Source: an uncultured Pirellulaceae bacterium (lineage in GTDB: Bacteria; Planctomycetota; Planctomycetia; Pirellulales; Pirellulaceae). Taken from it: a stretch of DNA of 64,000 nucleotides. The position numbers were made by a program, and so were the translations under genes. The first letter of the stretch is position 1. The number at the start of each line of letters is the position of its first letter. This document shows, piece after piece, positions 17,756 through 26,861 of this stretch. The stretch is taken from assembly GCA_938084685.1 (NCBI GenBank), contig CALKGE010000001.1, forward strand, positions 620,001 through 684,000, in the 5' to 3' direction. The notes below the pieces were generated by a model that did not search any database, was not told the DNA's origin, and worked only from the letters and a program-made list of their open reading frames with translations.

Positions 17756-18970
17756 ATGAAGATATTTTTTTCAGTGGGTGAACCGAGCGGCGATCTGCAC
17801 GGATCCAATCTGATACAGGAATTAAAGCGTCACGTCCCCGATATTGAGTGTGTCGGGTTCGGTGGACCGCGCATGGAGAAAGCGGGCTGTACGTTACTGT
17901 TTGAGCTGACACAGTTCGCCGTCATGTTTTTCGTCCGCGTCCTGTTGAATCTGCACAAATTCATCGCATTGGCCCGGCAGGCCGAAAGATACTTTAAAGA
18001 GAATCAGGTTGATGCCGTAGTGCTCATCGATTACCCGGGGTTCAACTGGGCAATTGCCAAGCGCGCTCGGCGACACGGGATCCCAGTTTACTACTATGGC
18101 GTTCCTCAGCTCTGGGCCTGGGCTCCCTGGCGGATTCGCAAAATGCGACGTTATGTCAGCTATGCACTTTGCAAACTTCCGTTTGAAGAGAAGTGGTACC
18201 GTGATCGCGGTTGTGACGCAAAGTATGTAGGGCACCCGTTTTTTGATGAACTGGATTCCTATCAGGCTGATCATCAGTTTATCGATCAAATGAAGAATGC
18301 TGACGAGCCGCTAGTGACGATCCTGCCTGGTTCCAGAACTCAGGAAGTCGAGACCCAATTACCATGGTTTCTCAAGTCAGTCGAGTTGATTCAGCAGGAG
18401 GTGCCCGCTGTTCGATTTGCTGTGGCAGCTTTTAATGCGCCGCAAGCCGAGTTTGCTCGGGAGCGAATTGCCGAAGCAGGTTTGTCTATCGAAGTGTACA
18501 CCGATCGTACGCCTGAATTAATGCAGGCTGCTGACTGTTGCATGGCTTGTTCGGGCAGCGTTTCCCTGGAGCTGATGTATCATCGCAAACCAACTGTGGT
18601 GTTATATCACATGAGCAAATCTCTGTACCGCTATGCAAAGTTCATGGTCAATGTACGATATATTACGTTGGTCAATCTGATTGCGTCCTCGCATCCGTTT
18701 GCGCCGCTAGAGTGTTCCTGGAACCCGAATGATCCGGAATGTGAAGACATTCCGATGCCGGAGTATCCAACTTGTACTGATAAGTCACCAGAGTTGGCTC
18801 GGCATATCATTCAATGGCTAACCGATACGAGTGTCTACGAGGAGCGTGTTGCTCAGTTAGCGGCTCTGTCAGACATGTACGGACATCCTGGTGCGTCTCA
18901 GCGGGCAGCGGTCTTTATTCTGGAGTCGCTGACCGGAGAGACGTTGGCGTCGGCAAAGTCCGCCGCTTAG
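17756..18970 (+). CDS. lpxB: Lipid-A-disaccharide synthase
   Basis: A 404-residue GT19 glycosyltransferase that condenses UDP-2,3-diacylglucosamine with lipid X to form the lipid A disaccharide at the inner membrane. Diagnostic blocks are MKIFFSVGEPSGDLHGSNL at the N terminus, GFGGPRMEKAGC, VLIDYPGFNWAIAK, YYGVPQLWAWAPWR, VGHPFFD, TILPGSRTQEV and the ACSGSVSLELM block. The ATG at 17756 begins exactly at the family start; a TTG 33 nt upstream is less likely. With waaA elsewhere in the window it shows the cell makes lipid A-Kdo, so it has a genuine LPS outer membrane. Confidence 0.96.
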   Translation: MKIFFSVGEPSGDLHGSNLIQELKRHVPDIECVGFGGPRMEKAGCTLLFELTQFAVMFFVRVLLNLHKFIALARQAERYFKENQVDAVVLIDYPGFNWAIAKRARRHGIPVYYYGVPQLWAWAPWRIRKMRRYVSYALCKLPFEEKWYRDRGCDAKYVGHPFFDELDSYQADHQFIDQMKNADEPLVTILPGSRTQEVETQLPWFLKSVELIQQEVPAVRFAVAAFNAPQAEFARERIAEAGLSIEVYTDRTPELMQAADCCMACSGSVSLELMYHRKPTVVLYHMSKSLYRYAKFMVNVRYITLVNLIASSHPFAPLECSWNPNDPECEDIPMPEYPTCTDKSPELARHIIQWLTDTSVYEERVAQLAALSDMYGHPGASQRAAVFILESLTGETLASAKSAA

Positions 18971-19030
18971 CAGGCAGGCCGCGTTTAGATTGACTTGGAT
19001 TGAATTGTCGAGCCAGCAGAGGACGTTGCA

Positions 19031-20140
19031 TTGTTATTAGGTGAACCGGGTCGAACTGACTTCGACCTTCATTTTCGGTGTTGCGGTATTCCGGTGCGAG
19101 TGCATCCCGGGTTTTGGGCCATTGCCGCCTTGATCAGCATGCCTGCTGGTCGTGAACCATTGCCAGTGCTAGGTTTCGCACTGGCCGTATTCCTCTCGAT
19201 TTTGATTCATGAATTAGGACATGCGCTGGCCTTCCGGCAGTGTGGGATCCAGTCTCATATTGTGTTGTATCATTTTGGTGGGCTTGCTATTCCTGATTCC
19301 ATTTCCAGTTACGTTGGCAGTTCCTCAAATTATTCTTCCCGTTCCAAGATCTTTGTGACGGCAATGGGGCCAGGAATCCAAATGCTCTCGGCAATCCTGC
19401 TGGTCCTTGTTCTGCGTGGTTTCGGGAAAACTGATGGGTTCCTGACTAGAGCTGTCGGGATCCCCGCAAGTTGGACAGCAGACCCGATTGGTACACTTAC
19501 AGACATCAAAAGCATCGATGGAGCCATTCTGCCGTATTATCCGATCAGCGCCTTCCCGGAAGAGCATCACCAGGTGTTGAAATTGGCAGACAGCAATGCT
19601 GACCAGTTGATCACGCCAGCTGAACTGGTTAACTACGAGGCCGAGTTGGAGGCCCCAGGACAGTTTGCAATGCCTCTTTGGGAAACGGTGGAACGCTCGC
19701 CGGCAGGCCTCTATGTAGATCGCGACATACTCGAACGACTTACTGACAACCGACGGGACGTTTTGCTGGTAGCTGACCGAGGCGAAGATCAACTCATTCT
19801 CTGGTCGGACGTGGAAGACTCACTCCGGCAGGAGGTGACGGTGCAGAACGAGTTTCTCCGAACCTTCAGTTTTGGTTTTATTCAAGTCGGACTCTTTTGG
19901 GCTTTGTTGAATCTGATTCCGGTTTACCCTCTTGATGGAGGTCAGATCATGCGCGAACTTTTCGTGCTGAGTGGTACTCGCGGTGCGGTTGAGAAGTCAT
20001 TGAAACTGTCGGTTGCCTGTGGCGTAATCACCGGTCTTATCGGAATGAGATTTGAAATGACGTTTCTCGGTATCATGTTTTTTCTTCTGGCTTACTCTTC
20101 TTACCAGACGCTGCAACGCATGCAGGGACGATACTTTTAA
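19031..20140 (+). CDS. Site-2 protease (M50 family) with an inserted EF-hand-like pair
   Basis: A 369-residue intramembrane metalloprotease. The zinc motif HELGH is at 60-64 and the third ligand lies in NLIPVYPLDGG (294-304). Family members usually have little between the two cores. Here about 130 residues (150-280) intervene, containing one near-canonical EF-hand loop (DSNADQLITPAE, 187-198) and a degenerate second (DRGEDQLILWSD, 249-260). No classical PDZ is seen. The start is TTG with GAGGA about 8 nt upstream and no better ATG. It lies 60 nt after lpxB in the same direction. A calcium-responsive site-2 protease is a reasonable hypothesis, not a demonstrated function. Confidence 0.85.
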   Translation: MLLGEPGRTDFDLHFRCCGIPVRVHPGFWAIAALISMPAGREPLPVLGFALAVFLSILIHELGHALAFRQCGIQSHIVLYHFGGLAIPDSISSYVGSSSNYSSRSKIFVTAMGPGIQMLSAILLVLVLRGFGKTDGFLTRAVGIPASWTADPIGTLTDIKSIDGAILPYYPISAFPEEHHQVLKLADSNADQLITPAELVNYEAELEAPGQFAMPLWETVERSPAGLYVDRDILERLTDNRRDVLLVADRGEDQLILWSDVEDSLRQEVTVQNEFLRTFSFGFIQVGLFWALLNLIPVYPLDGGQIMRELFVLSGTRGAVEKSLKLSVACGVITGLIGMRFEMTFLGIMFFLLAYSSYQTLQRMQGRYF

Positions 20141-20412
20141 GAAACTTCCATTGCATCAACGAGGTGAAGTATCGTCTAATGTGATTTCAACATTAGTCTT
20201 TGATATTTGTTAGAGCAGAATTATTGTTAAAAAAACGTTGCATTAATTCCGATGATGTTTACAAATACTATTGTTGAAGTTTAACGTGTTCAAAGCTTCA
20301 GTTAGAGTTGAGAACAAACGCGAAGGACTTGGGGTTGTTAGCAACATGTTGTTACAACATTTGAAACCAATTACTTGCAACACAGATACCCGGTAGAAAC
20401 ATTTCGGAGGAC
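20141..20412. other. AT-rich upstream region of the lysine-repeat protein
   Basis: No gene. It contains a plausible promoter (TTGCAT 20239-20244, 16-bp spacer, TACAAA 20261-20266) and a near-perfect palindrome ATGTTGT-T-ACAACAT (20346-20360) about 55 nt before the start codon. Confidence 0.4.
20346..20360. promoter_or_regulatory. Palindrome ahead of the lysine-repeat gene
   Basis: Two 7-bp arms (ATGTTGT and ACAACAT) surround one T. It is placed downstream of the best promoter match, where a repressor could block elongation or where the mRNA leader could fold. Confidence 0.35.
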
Positions 20413-20421
20413 ATGAACGTG
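20406..20421 (+). promoter_or_regulatory. Ribosome-binding site with ambiguous start choice
   Basis: GGAGG at 20406-20410 is only 2 nt from the ATG at 20413 but 8 nt from an in-frame GTG at 20419. The GTG start has the better spacing and gives a protein beginning with AKKKAAP after the initiator, as such repeat proteins usually do. The ATG would add two residues. Confidence 0.5.
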
Positions 20422-20769
20422 GCCAAAAAGAAAGCAGCTCCCAAGAAGAAGGTAGCTAAAAAGAAAGTTGTCAAAAAGAAGGTAGCAAAGAAAAAGGTAG
20501 CCAAGAAAAAGGCTGCTCCAAAACGTAAAGTAGCCAAGAAAAAGGTTGCCAAAAAGAAGGTAGCTAAGAAAAAAGTAGCCAAGAAGAAAGTGGCTAAGAA
20601 GAAGGTAGCAAAGAAAAAAGTTGCGAAGAAGAAAGCAGCTCCTAAGAAAAAGGTCGCCAAGAAAAAAGTAGCCAAAAAGAAAGTGGCTAAGAAGAAGGTA
20701 GCTAAAAAGAAAGTAGCCAAGAAAAAGGCTGCTCCTAAGCGCAAGAAAGCTGCCAGAAAGAGGAAATAA
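20413..20769 (+). CDS. Lysine/alanine pentapeptide-repeat, histone H1-like protein
   Basis: A 118-residue, extremely basic protein. It consists almost entirely of VAKKK pentapeptides (15 copies plus one VVKKK), interrupted by AAPK(K/R)K blocks at about residues 8, 34, 75 and 106, with an Arg-rich end (RKKAARKRK). There is no hydrophobic core or signal peptide. The composition resembles H1-C-terminal-like, Hc2-like and other AKKK-repeat nucleoid proteins that bind DNA without sequence preference; the assignment is by composition only. It has its own promoter-like region, strong Shine-Dalgarno and a 15-bp terminator, so it is monocistronic and probably well expressed. Repeat number may vary between strains because the DNA itself is a tandem array. 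Confidence 0.85.
   Translation: MNVAKKKAAPKKKVAKKKVVKKKVAKKKVAKKKAAPKRKVAKKKVAKKKVAKKKVAKKKVAKKKVAKKKVAKKKAAPKKKVAKKKVAKKKVAKKKVAKKKVAKKKAAPKRKKAARKRK
20425..20760 (+). repeat. Degenerate 15-bp coding tandem repeat (VAKKK array)
   Basis: The coding DNA repeats about every 15 bp (gtagccaagaaaaag and synonymous variants). Codon choice varies between copies (aaa/aag, gta/gtt/gtc/gtg), which suggests selection for the peptide rather than very recent slippage. Confidence 0.8.
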
Positions 20770-20790
20770 GACCTCTCGGCTTTTCATATA

Positions 20791-20830
20791 AAAACACGCT
20801 TCCAATTTATCGTTGGAAGCGTGTTTTTTT
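20791..20830 (+). terminator. Strong intrinsic terminator, possibly bidirectional
   Basis: A perfect 15-bp stem (20791-20805 with 20813-20827), a 7-base loop and a T run to 20830. The A run on the 5' side could let it also serve the convergent mrp gene ending at 20866. Confidence 0.88.
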
Positions 20831-20865
20831 GTGCGCGTTGTGAGAAACCGTTAACGTGCTGAATA

Positions 20866-21954
20866 CTAGCCCAGCACTGGTAACTGAGGTTGAGGCGGAC
20901 TCTGTTTGGCGCTACCGGCCATATTGCCAACCAGAGTTTCCACGATTGACGTCAGGTAAGCCGATGAGCTGGCATCGGTCAGACTCTCACTCGTCGTACC
21001 AGCATCCCCATGTTCGCGGATACTGGTGGTGATCGGTACTTCACCCAAAAACGGTACATCCAACGCTTCTGCTTCCGTTTTAGCGCCACCACTTCCAAAG
21101 ATGTCATAGCGTTTGTCACAGTCGGGGCAAATAAAGCCGCTCATGTTTTCAACCATCCCGAGTACGGGGATGTTTACCTTACGGAACATGGCAATGGATT
21201 TGACGGCATCCAGAAGGGCGACTTTTTGCGGCGTACAAACAACAACGGCTCCGGTCAGAGGAATCACCTGGGAGAGCGTGAGTGCAATGTCGCCGGTTCC
21301 GGGAGGCATATCGATGATGAGATAATCGAGTTCTCCCCAGGCAGCATCCCGCAGGAATTGTGTGACAGCGCCGTGCAGCATGGGGCCTCGCCAAATGACC
21401 GCCTCGCCTTCCGGTACCAGAAATCCCATGGACAATACTGGAATACCCGAGGCATCGATGGGGACGATCTTCTTCTGTTCATTGACCGCTGGACTCCCAG
21501 CATCATTGACGCCGAATAATTGGGGAATGCTGGGACCGTAAACATCAGCGTCCATGATGCCGACGCGGGAACCAGCCGCTTGTAATCCGAGCGCCAGGCT
21601 GGCAGCGATGGTACTTTTACCGACACCACCTTTTCCCGAGCCGACGGCGATGACGCTTTTGATCGTCAGTCCGAACTCGCCAAGCGGAGTTGCCGAGCGC
21701 TGATGAACCACATGGTTTACCGTCAGGTCCGTTAAACCGTCCAGGTTGTCGCGGAGATACTGTTCAAACTCTGCACGCTTGCTCGTCCAGATTGCGGCAC
21801 TGTGGGTGGTCAGGCCAAAGTCACATGTGAGATGACCATCTTCCAGATGGATGTTCGTGACCTGCTCCATCGTGACTACGTCGCGACCTGTTTCCGGATC
21901 CATGAATCCGGAAAGGACTTCTTGTACGGCGGCGAGTGATAATTCCTGAGGCAT
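20866..21954 (-). CDS. mrp: Mrp/ApbC-type Fe-S cluster carrier ATPase
   Basis: A 362-residue P-loop protein. The N-terminal MIP18/DUF59 domain (about 1-85) carries the DPETGRDVV motif. The ParA-like ATPase has a deviant Walker A GKGGVGKST (about 102-110), IMDADVYGPS and LIIDMPPGTGD. Late in the domain a CxxC pair (ICPDC) is where family dimers bridge a 4Fe-4S cluster. The role is scaffold or carrier for Fe-S cluster delivery. The ATG at 21954 has AGGA 6-7 nt upstream; an upstream extension of 29 residues lacks homology signs. A convergent terminator separates it from the lysine-repeat gene. Confidence 0.93.
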   Translation of the reverse strand: MPQELSLAAVQEVLSGFMDPETGRDVVTMEQVTNIHLEDGHLTCDFGLTTHSAAIWTSKRAEFEQYLRDNLDGLTDLTVNHVVHQRSATPLGEFGLTIKSVIAVGSGKGGVGKSTIAASLALGLQAAGSRVGIMDADVYGPSIPQLFGVNDAGSPAVNEQKKIVPIDASGIPVLSMGFLVPEGEAVIWRGPMLHGAVTQFLRDAAWGELDYLIIDMPPGTGDIALTLSQVIPLTGAVVVCTPQKVALLDAVKSIAMFRKVNIPVLGMVENMSGFICPDCDKRYDIFGSGGAKTEAEALDVPFLGEVPITTSIREHGDAGTTSESLTDASSSAYLTSIVETLVGNMAGSAKQSPPQPQLPVLG

Positions 21955-22196
21955 GGTTATTCCTGATTTGTTGTACTGGTTCTTATGGACGAGGTTAGCG
22001 GGAGGGAGTGACTGACAGTTTATGTCAGTCGATTGCGCCAATTCGTTGGCTGATTTTTGGTGAGTTCTAAAATACCTGATGGCTGGGAGTGTTGTTTCGC
22101 CTTCATTTCTTTGAATCGCTTTAAAAGAGATGTACAGGGTTCGGATAGCGTAACGGCTACTGGCCAGGGAACACGGGTGATACTCGTGTTCCTTTT
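21955..22196. other. Intergenic region between mrp and nqrM with a plus-strand terminator
   Basis: No protein or tRNA found in these 242 bp. Its one clear element is a terminator-like hairpin oriented to the plus strand (22168-22198) although both flanking genes are on the minus strand. Confidence 0.5.
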
Positions 22197-22198
22197 TT
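22168..22198 (+). terminator. Orphan intrinsic terminator on the plus strand
   Basis: GGAACACG (22168-22175) pairs with CGTGTTCC (22185-22192), followed by six T's that run into the nqrM stop codon. On the minus strand the stem has no T run after it, so it is not a canonical nqr-operon terminator. It could close a short plus-strand RNA or stabilise the nqr mRNA 3' end. Confidence 0.5.
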
Positions 22199-22409
22199 AA
22201 TCACACGATTGCTTCATGAGACCGTCACATTCTTCAGGAGGAGTGGAACAGGAATCGCAGAGAGAGTTTCCGTTTTCATCCAGCAGTCCCGCCAATCCTC
22301 CACAGCTTCCTTTAATTTGTCGGTTACTAAAGATGACACCGACTGCCATAGCCAGAAAAACTCCGCCAAAGACGCCACATGATACTAAAACAATTTCCCA
22401 ATAGGACAT
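22197..22409 (-). CDS. nqrM: Na+-NQR maturation protein NqrM
   Basis: A 70-residue protein with one N-terminal TM helix (about 5-26). It then has the cysteine pattern typical of NqrM/DUF539: CGGLAGL, CDSCSTPPEEC and a terminal C. In Vibrio, NqrM delivers iron for the Cys4 Fe centre between NqrD and NqrE. Position as last gene of the complete nqr operon, 5 nt after apbE, strongly supports the call. The ribosome-binding site lies inside the apbE end (GAGAAAGAT). Confidence 0.88.
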   Translation of the reverse strand: MSYWEIVLVSCGVFGGVFLAMAVGVIFSNRQIKGSCGGLAGLLDENGNSLCDSCSTPPEECDGLMKQSCD

Positions 22410-22414
22410 GTTGA

Positions 22415-23479
22415 TTAATCTTTCTCTACCAATGTTTCAAACGCAGGCGTTTGTTTCGAGATGATTCCGGATTCAGTCCGTTCCAACAGCATGACAGCTA
22501 AACCGTGCTGCTTAGCTATATCATAGGCCTGAATAGGGCCGAGCACCAAGAGGGCAGTTGCCCAAGCATCCGCTTCGGCACAGTTTTTTGTGATTACCAC
22601 GGTACTGGTGAGGTTGTGAGTCACCGGTCTGGCGGTGACAGGGTCGATGGTGTGTGAATAACGGACACCGTCAACCTCGAAAAAATTAAAGTAGTCGCCG
22701 GACGTTGCCATCGCCTGATCGACGAGTTTGATTTGAGTGGATAGCGTACCGGGAGCCGCGTCTGGTTGCTGGATACCAATTCGCCAGGGTGTTCCATCTG
22801 CACGCAACCCAATGGTTCCGATTTCACCTCCGATTTCAACCAGGCAACCGTCGCCAATGGGGTGTTGTTGAAGCAGAGAGATGATTTCGTCCACGGCATA
22901 GCCCTTGGCAATCGCAGATAGATCCACGTACAGCTCGGCAAAATCTTTTTTAAGCGAGTGGTTTTCGGAATCGAGATGCAAGTGTTGATAGCCGATTTTT
23001 TCTTTGACCGTGGCGATGGCTGAGTCACTGGGAAGTGTTCGTTCCTGACTGGAATCCCGAGGCCCAAATTGCCAAAGGTTCACTGCAGGACCCACGGTGA
23101 TGTCAAATGCTCCACCGGTGGCTTCGCTGATGGTATGAGCCCGTTGGATTAGTTGAAAGAGTTCCTCGGAGACCTGCTGCCAGTCAGTCGACCTGGACTG
23201 ATTGAACTGGGACAGGTCCGAATCGTCGATGTAGGTCGACATGGTTTGGTTGATGGCCTGCAGACGTTGCTCGACCTGCTGTTGTACCGATTCCAGCGTC
23301 AGGTCGTCTCCCAGGTCCGCGAGCACGACCCTGTAGGTCGTCCCCATGGTGGTGCCATGGATGACAAGTGCTGGTGGTGATGGGGGTGTTGCAGGTTCGG
23401 TACTGCGCAGGCACCAAAGTCCAAAGAAGATTACAAACAGGCAGAGTGTAAACTTCACAACGGGAGATTGAAGATTCAT
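22415..23479 (-). CDS. apbE: FAD:protein FMN transferase
   Basis: A 354-residue ApbE-family flavin transferase that covalently attaches FMN to threonines of NqrB and NqrC. It has an N-terminal membrane or signal segment (FTLCLFVIFFGLWCL, about 11-25), then family motifs: GTTMGTTYRV, YIDDSDLSQFN, AFDITVGPAVNLWQFG, DLSAIAKGYAVDEI, VEIGGEIG and a metal-binding SHTIDPVTARPV. No lipobox Cys is well placed. It sits 35 nt after nqrF and before nqrM, so it is the dedicated flavinylating enzyme of this NQR. Confidence 0.94.
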   Translation of the reverse strand: MNLQSPVVKFTLCLFVIFFGLWCLRSTEPATPPSPPALVIHGTTMGTTYRVVLADLGDDLTLESVQQQVEQRLQAINQTMSTYIDDSDLSQFNQSRSTDWQQVSEELFQLIQRAHTISEATGGAFDITVGPAVNLWQFGPRDSSQERTLPSDSAIATVKEKIGYQHLHLDSENHSLKKDFAELYVDLSAIAKGYAVDEIISLLQQHPIGDGCLVEIGGEIGTIGLRADGTPWRIGIQQPDAAPGTLSTQIKLVDQAMATSGDYFNFFEVDGVRYSHTIDPVTARPVTHNLTSTVVITKNCAEADAWATALLVLGPIQAYDIAKQHGLAVMLLERTESGIISKQTPAFETLVEKD

Positions 23480-23514
23480 TTACCTTTGACCTGTCATTGC
23501 AAGTCTGTAGAGGT

Positions 23515-24744
23515 TTAGCCACCAAAGTCGTCAAACATGACGTTCTCAGGTTCAACTCCCAGCTCATCCAGCATATTCCTGACCGCGGATAACATCATGG
23601 GAGGTCCACAGATGTAGTATTCAACATCTTCCGGATTGGGATGTTTGGAAAGGTACTCGTCCAGTAGTACTTGATGGATGAAACCGGTGTATCCGGTCCA
23701 GTTATCTTCCGGTAACGGATCTGACAAAGCGATGTGATAATCAAAGTTGTCATGCTTCTCTTTCAATTCATCGAACTCGTCGAGGTAGAACAGTTCGCGA
23801 GCGCTACGGCCCCCGTACCAGTAGGTGACCTTGCGGTCGGTTTGTCGTTCTTTGAATAGCTCGAAGATATGACTTCGCAGAGGTGCCATCCCGGCTCCTC
23901 CACCAATGTAAACCATCTCGGACGGAGTCTCTTTGATAAAGAACTCACCATAAGGTCCTGAAATCGTAACCTTGTCTCCCGGCTTAAGGTTGAAGATGTA
24001 CGAGGACATTTTACCTGGAGGTGTACCTTCCGGGGCTCGCGGAGGAGGTGAAGCAACCCGGACGTTGAGCATGATGATCCCTTTTTCACCGGGATAGTTT
24101 GCCATCGAGTATGCTCGAATTACCGGTTCGGTGACCTTCGAGGTGTATCGCCAGATGTCGAATTTGTCCCAGTCTTCGTGATACTCTTCCTCAATATCGA
24201 AGTCTTTGTAGTGTGCGGTGTGAGGTGGACATTCGATCTGGATATAACCGCCTGGCTTGAAGCCAACCTCTTCTCCTTCGGGGAGTTCGAGTACCAGTTC
24301 TTTAATGAACGTGGCGACGTTCCTGTTGGAGCGGACTGTGCATTCCCATTTCTTGGTTTCGAAGACTTCCGGTGGAACTTCGATTTTCATATCCTGCTTG
24401 ACGGCGACCTGACAGGAAAGGCGGTGGCCTTCGCAGGCTTCCCGCTTGGAAATATGACTTCGTTCTGTTGGCAGAATATCGCCACCACCTTCATGGACGA
24501 CGACAAGACATTGTGCACACGTTCCCCCGCCACCACAGGCAGACGAAACAAAGATACTGTTGTCAGCCAGAGCACTCAGGAGCTTGCCACCGGCTGGAAT
24601 CTCAATTTCCTTTTGGTCATTGATCAGGATTTTAACTGGGCCGGAAGCGACCAGTTTGCTTTTGGCGATAAGGATAATTGCCACCAGCGCAAGGATCACA
24701 CTGGTAAACATGAAAACGCCAAGAAATATCGTATTCGTATCCAT
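23515..24744 (-). CDS. nqrF: Na+-NQR subunit F (NADH dehydrogenase, 2Fe-2S/FAD)
   Basis: A 409-residue electron-input subunit. One N-terminal TM helix (about 5-26), then a ferredoxin domain with ligands in [13 protein letters not shown] and a distal C in RLSCQV (about 67-115). The FAD domain follows (RAYSMANYP) and an NAD-binding domain with [12 protein letters not shown] (about 280) and YICGPPMM. It oxidises NADH and passes electrons through FAD and 2Fe-2S toward the D/E iron centre. The length equals the family norm. The Shine-Dalgarno is weak. It lies 70 nt after nqrE. Confidence 0.97.
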   Translation of the reverse strand: MDTNTIFLGVFMFTSVILALVAIILIAKSKLVASGPVKILINDQKEIEIPAGGKLLSALADNSIFVSSACGGGGTCAQCLVVVHEGGGDILPTERSHISKREACEGHRLSCQVAVKQDMKIEVPPEVFETKKWECTVRSNRNVATFIKELVLELPEGEEVGFKPGGYIQIECPPHTAHYKDFDIEEEYHEDWDKFDIWRYTSKVTEPVIRAYSMANYPGEKGIIMLNVRVASPPPRAPEGTPPGKMSSYIFNLKPGDKVTISGPYGEFFIKETPSEMVYIGGGAGMAPLRSHIFELFKERQTDRKVTYWYGGRSARELFYLDEFDELKEKHDNFDYHIALSDPLPEDNWTGYTGFIHQVLLDEYLSKHPNPEDVEYYICGPPMMLSAVRNMLDELGVEPENVMFDDFGG

Positions 24745-24814
24745 TGTTATAAGTTTTCAACCTAACAGGTAAGGTGATGTTGATTCCGTTTCTTTCGTCC
24801 GAACCAGGTGAGTC

Positions 24815-25426
24815 CTATAGCTCGATGCCACCGAAGGCCATAAACGCCATGGCCATCAGGCCGACGATCATAAAGGTGATTCCCAATCCTCGCAGGCCAT
24901 GAGGAACATCACTATATTTCAGTTTCTCGCGAATTCCGGCCAGTGCGGCAATCGCCAATGCCCAGCCAACTCCACTTCCGATGCCAAATCCAACACTTTC
25001 AATAAATGTGTATTCGCGTTCTACCATGAACAGCGAACCGCCCAGGATGGCGCAGTTCACCGTAATCAGAGGCAGGAAAATTCCCAACGCGTTGTAGAGC
25101 GGTGGAAAGTATTTATCGAGTGTCATTTCCAGAATTTGAACCATGGCTGCAATGACGCCGATGTAACTGATCAGTCCCAGGAATTCCAGATCGGAGTCTT
25201 CGACTCCCGCCCAACTCAAGGCACCCTCTTTCAGTAAAAACTGATAAATCAGATTGTTGGCTGGTACTGTGATGGCCTGGATAGCGATCACTGCAACACC
25301 GAGCCCAAGTGCGGTTTTGACATTCTTGGAAACAGCCAGGAATGTGCACATGCCGAGAAAGAACGAGAGCGCCAGGTTTTCGATGAAAATCGACTTGATG
25401 ATAATGTTTAGAAGATTTAGCAACAT
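24815..25426 (-). CDS. nqrE: Na+-NQR subunit E
   Basis: A 203-residue membrane subunit with six TM helices and family blocks [55 protein letters not shown] and the GVGWALAI helix. The Cys residues in CTFLA and VNCAILG are the family positions that, with two from NqrD, bind the intramembrane iron. The ATG has GAGGAGG 7 nt upstream, overlapping the end of nqrD. Confidence 0.96.
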   Translation of the reverse strand: MLLNLLNIIIKSIFIENLALSFFLGMCTFLAVSKNVKTALGLGVAVIAIQAITVPANNLIYQFLLKEGALSWAGVEDSDLEFLGLISYIGVIAAMVQILEMTLDKYFPPLYNALGIFLPLITVNCAILGGSLFMVEREYTFIESVGFGIGSGVGWALAIAALAGIREKLKYSDVPHGLRGLGITFMIVGLMAMAFMAFGGIEL

Positions 25427-25428
25427 GA

Positions 25429-26040
25429 TTAGGCCTCCTCAATCTGTTCGGGTCGGAAGGTGCGAATTACCCAGATAATAATGCCGATCAGGAAAAAAGC
25501 ACTGGGCGCCAGCAGCATAAGTCCATTGTTTTGATACCAATCTGGCATGACCTGCATGCCGAATAACGTGCCGTTGCCAAATAGTTCGCGGAAGAAACCA
25601 ACGGTCAGCAGGATGAAACTGTAGCCCAATCCGTTTCCAATTCCGTCAAGGAAACTGACCAGTGGACCATTTTTCATGGCAAACCCCTCGGCTCGTCCCA
25701 TCACAATACAGTTGGTGATGATCAGGCCAACAAAGACGGACATTTGTTTACTGACACCATAGGCGTAGGCCTTGAGCACCTGGTCCACCAGGATTACCAG
25801 TGAGGCAATAATGGTCATCTGGACAATAATTCGTACGCTCGATGGAATGTAGTTTCGTATCAGGCTGACCGCGAGATTCGAAAACGCAACTACAAAAATG
25901 ACAGCGACACACATGGTTAAGGAGGTGTCTAGTTTTGTAGTCACGGCCAATGCCGAACAGATGCCCAGCACCTGCAAAGCGATCGGGTTGTTCTTGAATA
26001 CAGGATCAAGAAGTACATCTTTGGCTTTAGATCCAGCCAT
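25429..26040 (-). CDS. nqrD: Na+-NQR subunit D
   Basis: A 203-residue six-TM subunit, homologous to NqrE in inverted topology. [19 protein letters not shown] and [22 protein letters not shown] carry the two iron-ligand Cys positions. It is 2 nt from nqrE (coupled) and 47 nt after nqrC. Confidence 0.96.
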   Translation of the reverse strand: MAGSKAKDVLLDPVFKNNPIALQVLGICSALAVTTKLDTSLTMCVAVIFVVAFSNLAVSLIRNYIPSSVRIIVQMTIIASLVILVDQVLKAYAYGVSKQMSVFVGLIITNCIVMGRAEGFAMKNGPLVSFLDGIGNGLGYSFILLTVGFFRELFGNGTLFGMQVMPDWYQNNGLMLLAPSAFFLIGIIIWVIRTFRPEQIEEA

Positions 26041-26087
26041 ACTTCAGTTTCCTTTTTCCTAATAAACCAGTGAAGGTTGAGTTTGTT

Positions 26088-26861
26088 TTAGTTGGATGCC
26101 TGAGCGAATTTGTCTTCCACCTTGAGGTAGGTTCCAAATCCCTGTTCGCCAAGCCAGAATTTAATCAGTTTGTCGACTCCCTGCGTCGTAATCGTTGCTC
26201 CGGCCAGTCCGTCAATATCGTTCGGTTTGGCAGCGCCACTTTTGGCAACGTTTAATATCACACTGCCGTCGGCTTCCAATGTCTGTTTGCCACTGGCAAA
26301 CTGGTCCTTGAAGGCCGGGCTGTCCACTTCACCACCCAGTCCCGGTGTTTCTCCGTGAGAGTAGAAGGTAATACCACGAGTTGTGAAGTCATCAGCTGAA
26401 AGTGAGATGAATCCTTTGAGGGTTGACCAGAGTCCTTTTCCGCGAATGGGAAGGATGATCTGTTGCTTTTCTGCGTATAGATACACCACAGCGTAGTTTT
26501 CCCTTGAAGCTCCAATCCCAGCCGGATCCTCACTGATAGGAGAAGTTTCGCTTTGGTCGAGCTTGCTGACAGAAAACTTGGAGTCGGCCTGTTGGCCTGA
26601 TTGGGGTGTCGCTGCAACATAGGAGCCATCAGTCAGATTGACCAATCGGGCTTCAAGGTTGGACTCGTAAAGTTGCTGAACATCGTCGTCACCATAGCTG
26701 ATGCCGCAGACGCTGAGAATGTTCTTTTTCAGATCGAGCTCAGCATTCGCTTCCTGTCGTTTTTTCAGGCCGACGGCAGCGCCAGAGACTAACACGGAAC
26801 AGACGATACAAAGTATCCCAGTCACGACGAAAGTGTTTTTAATTGAATCGCGATTATTCAT
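26088..26861 (-). CDS. nqrC: Na+-NQR subunit C (covalent FMN)
   Basis: A 257-residue subunit, the same length as the Vibrio protein. One N-terminal TM helix (about 9-30), then a periplasmic FMN domain. The flavinylation motif reads [14 protein letters not shown]: the acceptor Thr is kept but the usual Ser before GAT is Ala. ApbE in the same operon should attach FMN there. [19 protein letters not shown] is also conserved. The ATG overlaps the 3' end of nqrB by 8 bp and has GGAGG about 11 nt upstream; a longer upstream reading is rejected because the family starts at MNNRDS. Confidence 0.95.
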   Translation of the reverse strand: MNNRDSIKNTFVVTGILCIVCSVLVSGAAVGLKKRQEANAELDLKKNILSVCGISYGDDDVQQLYESNLEARLVNLTDGSYVAATPQSGQQADSKFSVSKLDQSETSPISEDPAGIGASRENYAVVYLYAEKQQIILPIRGKGLWSTLKGFISLSADDFTTRGITFYSHGETPGLGGEVDSPAFKDQFASGKQTLEADGSVILNVAKSGAAKPNDIDGLAGATITTQGVDKLIKFWLGEQGFGTYLKVEDKFAQASN

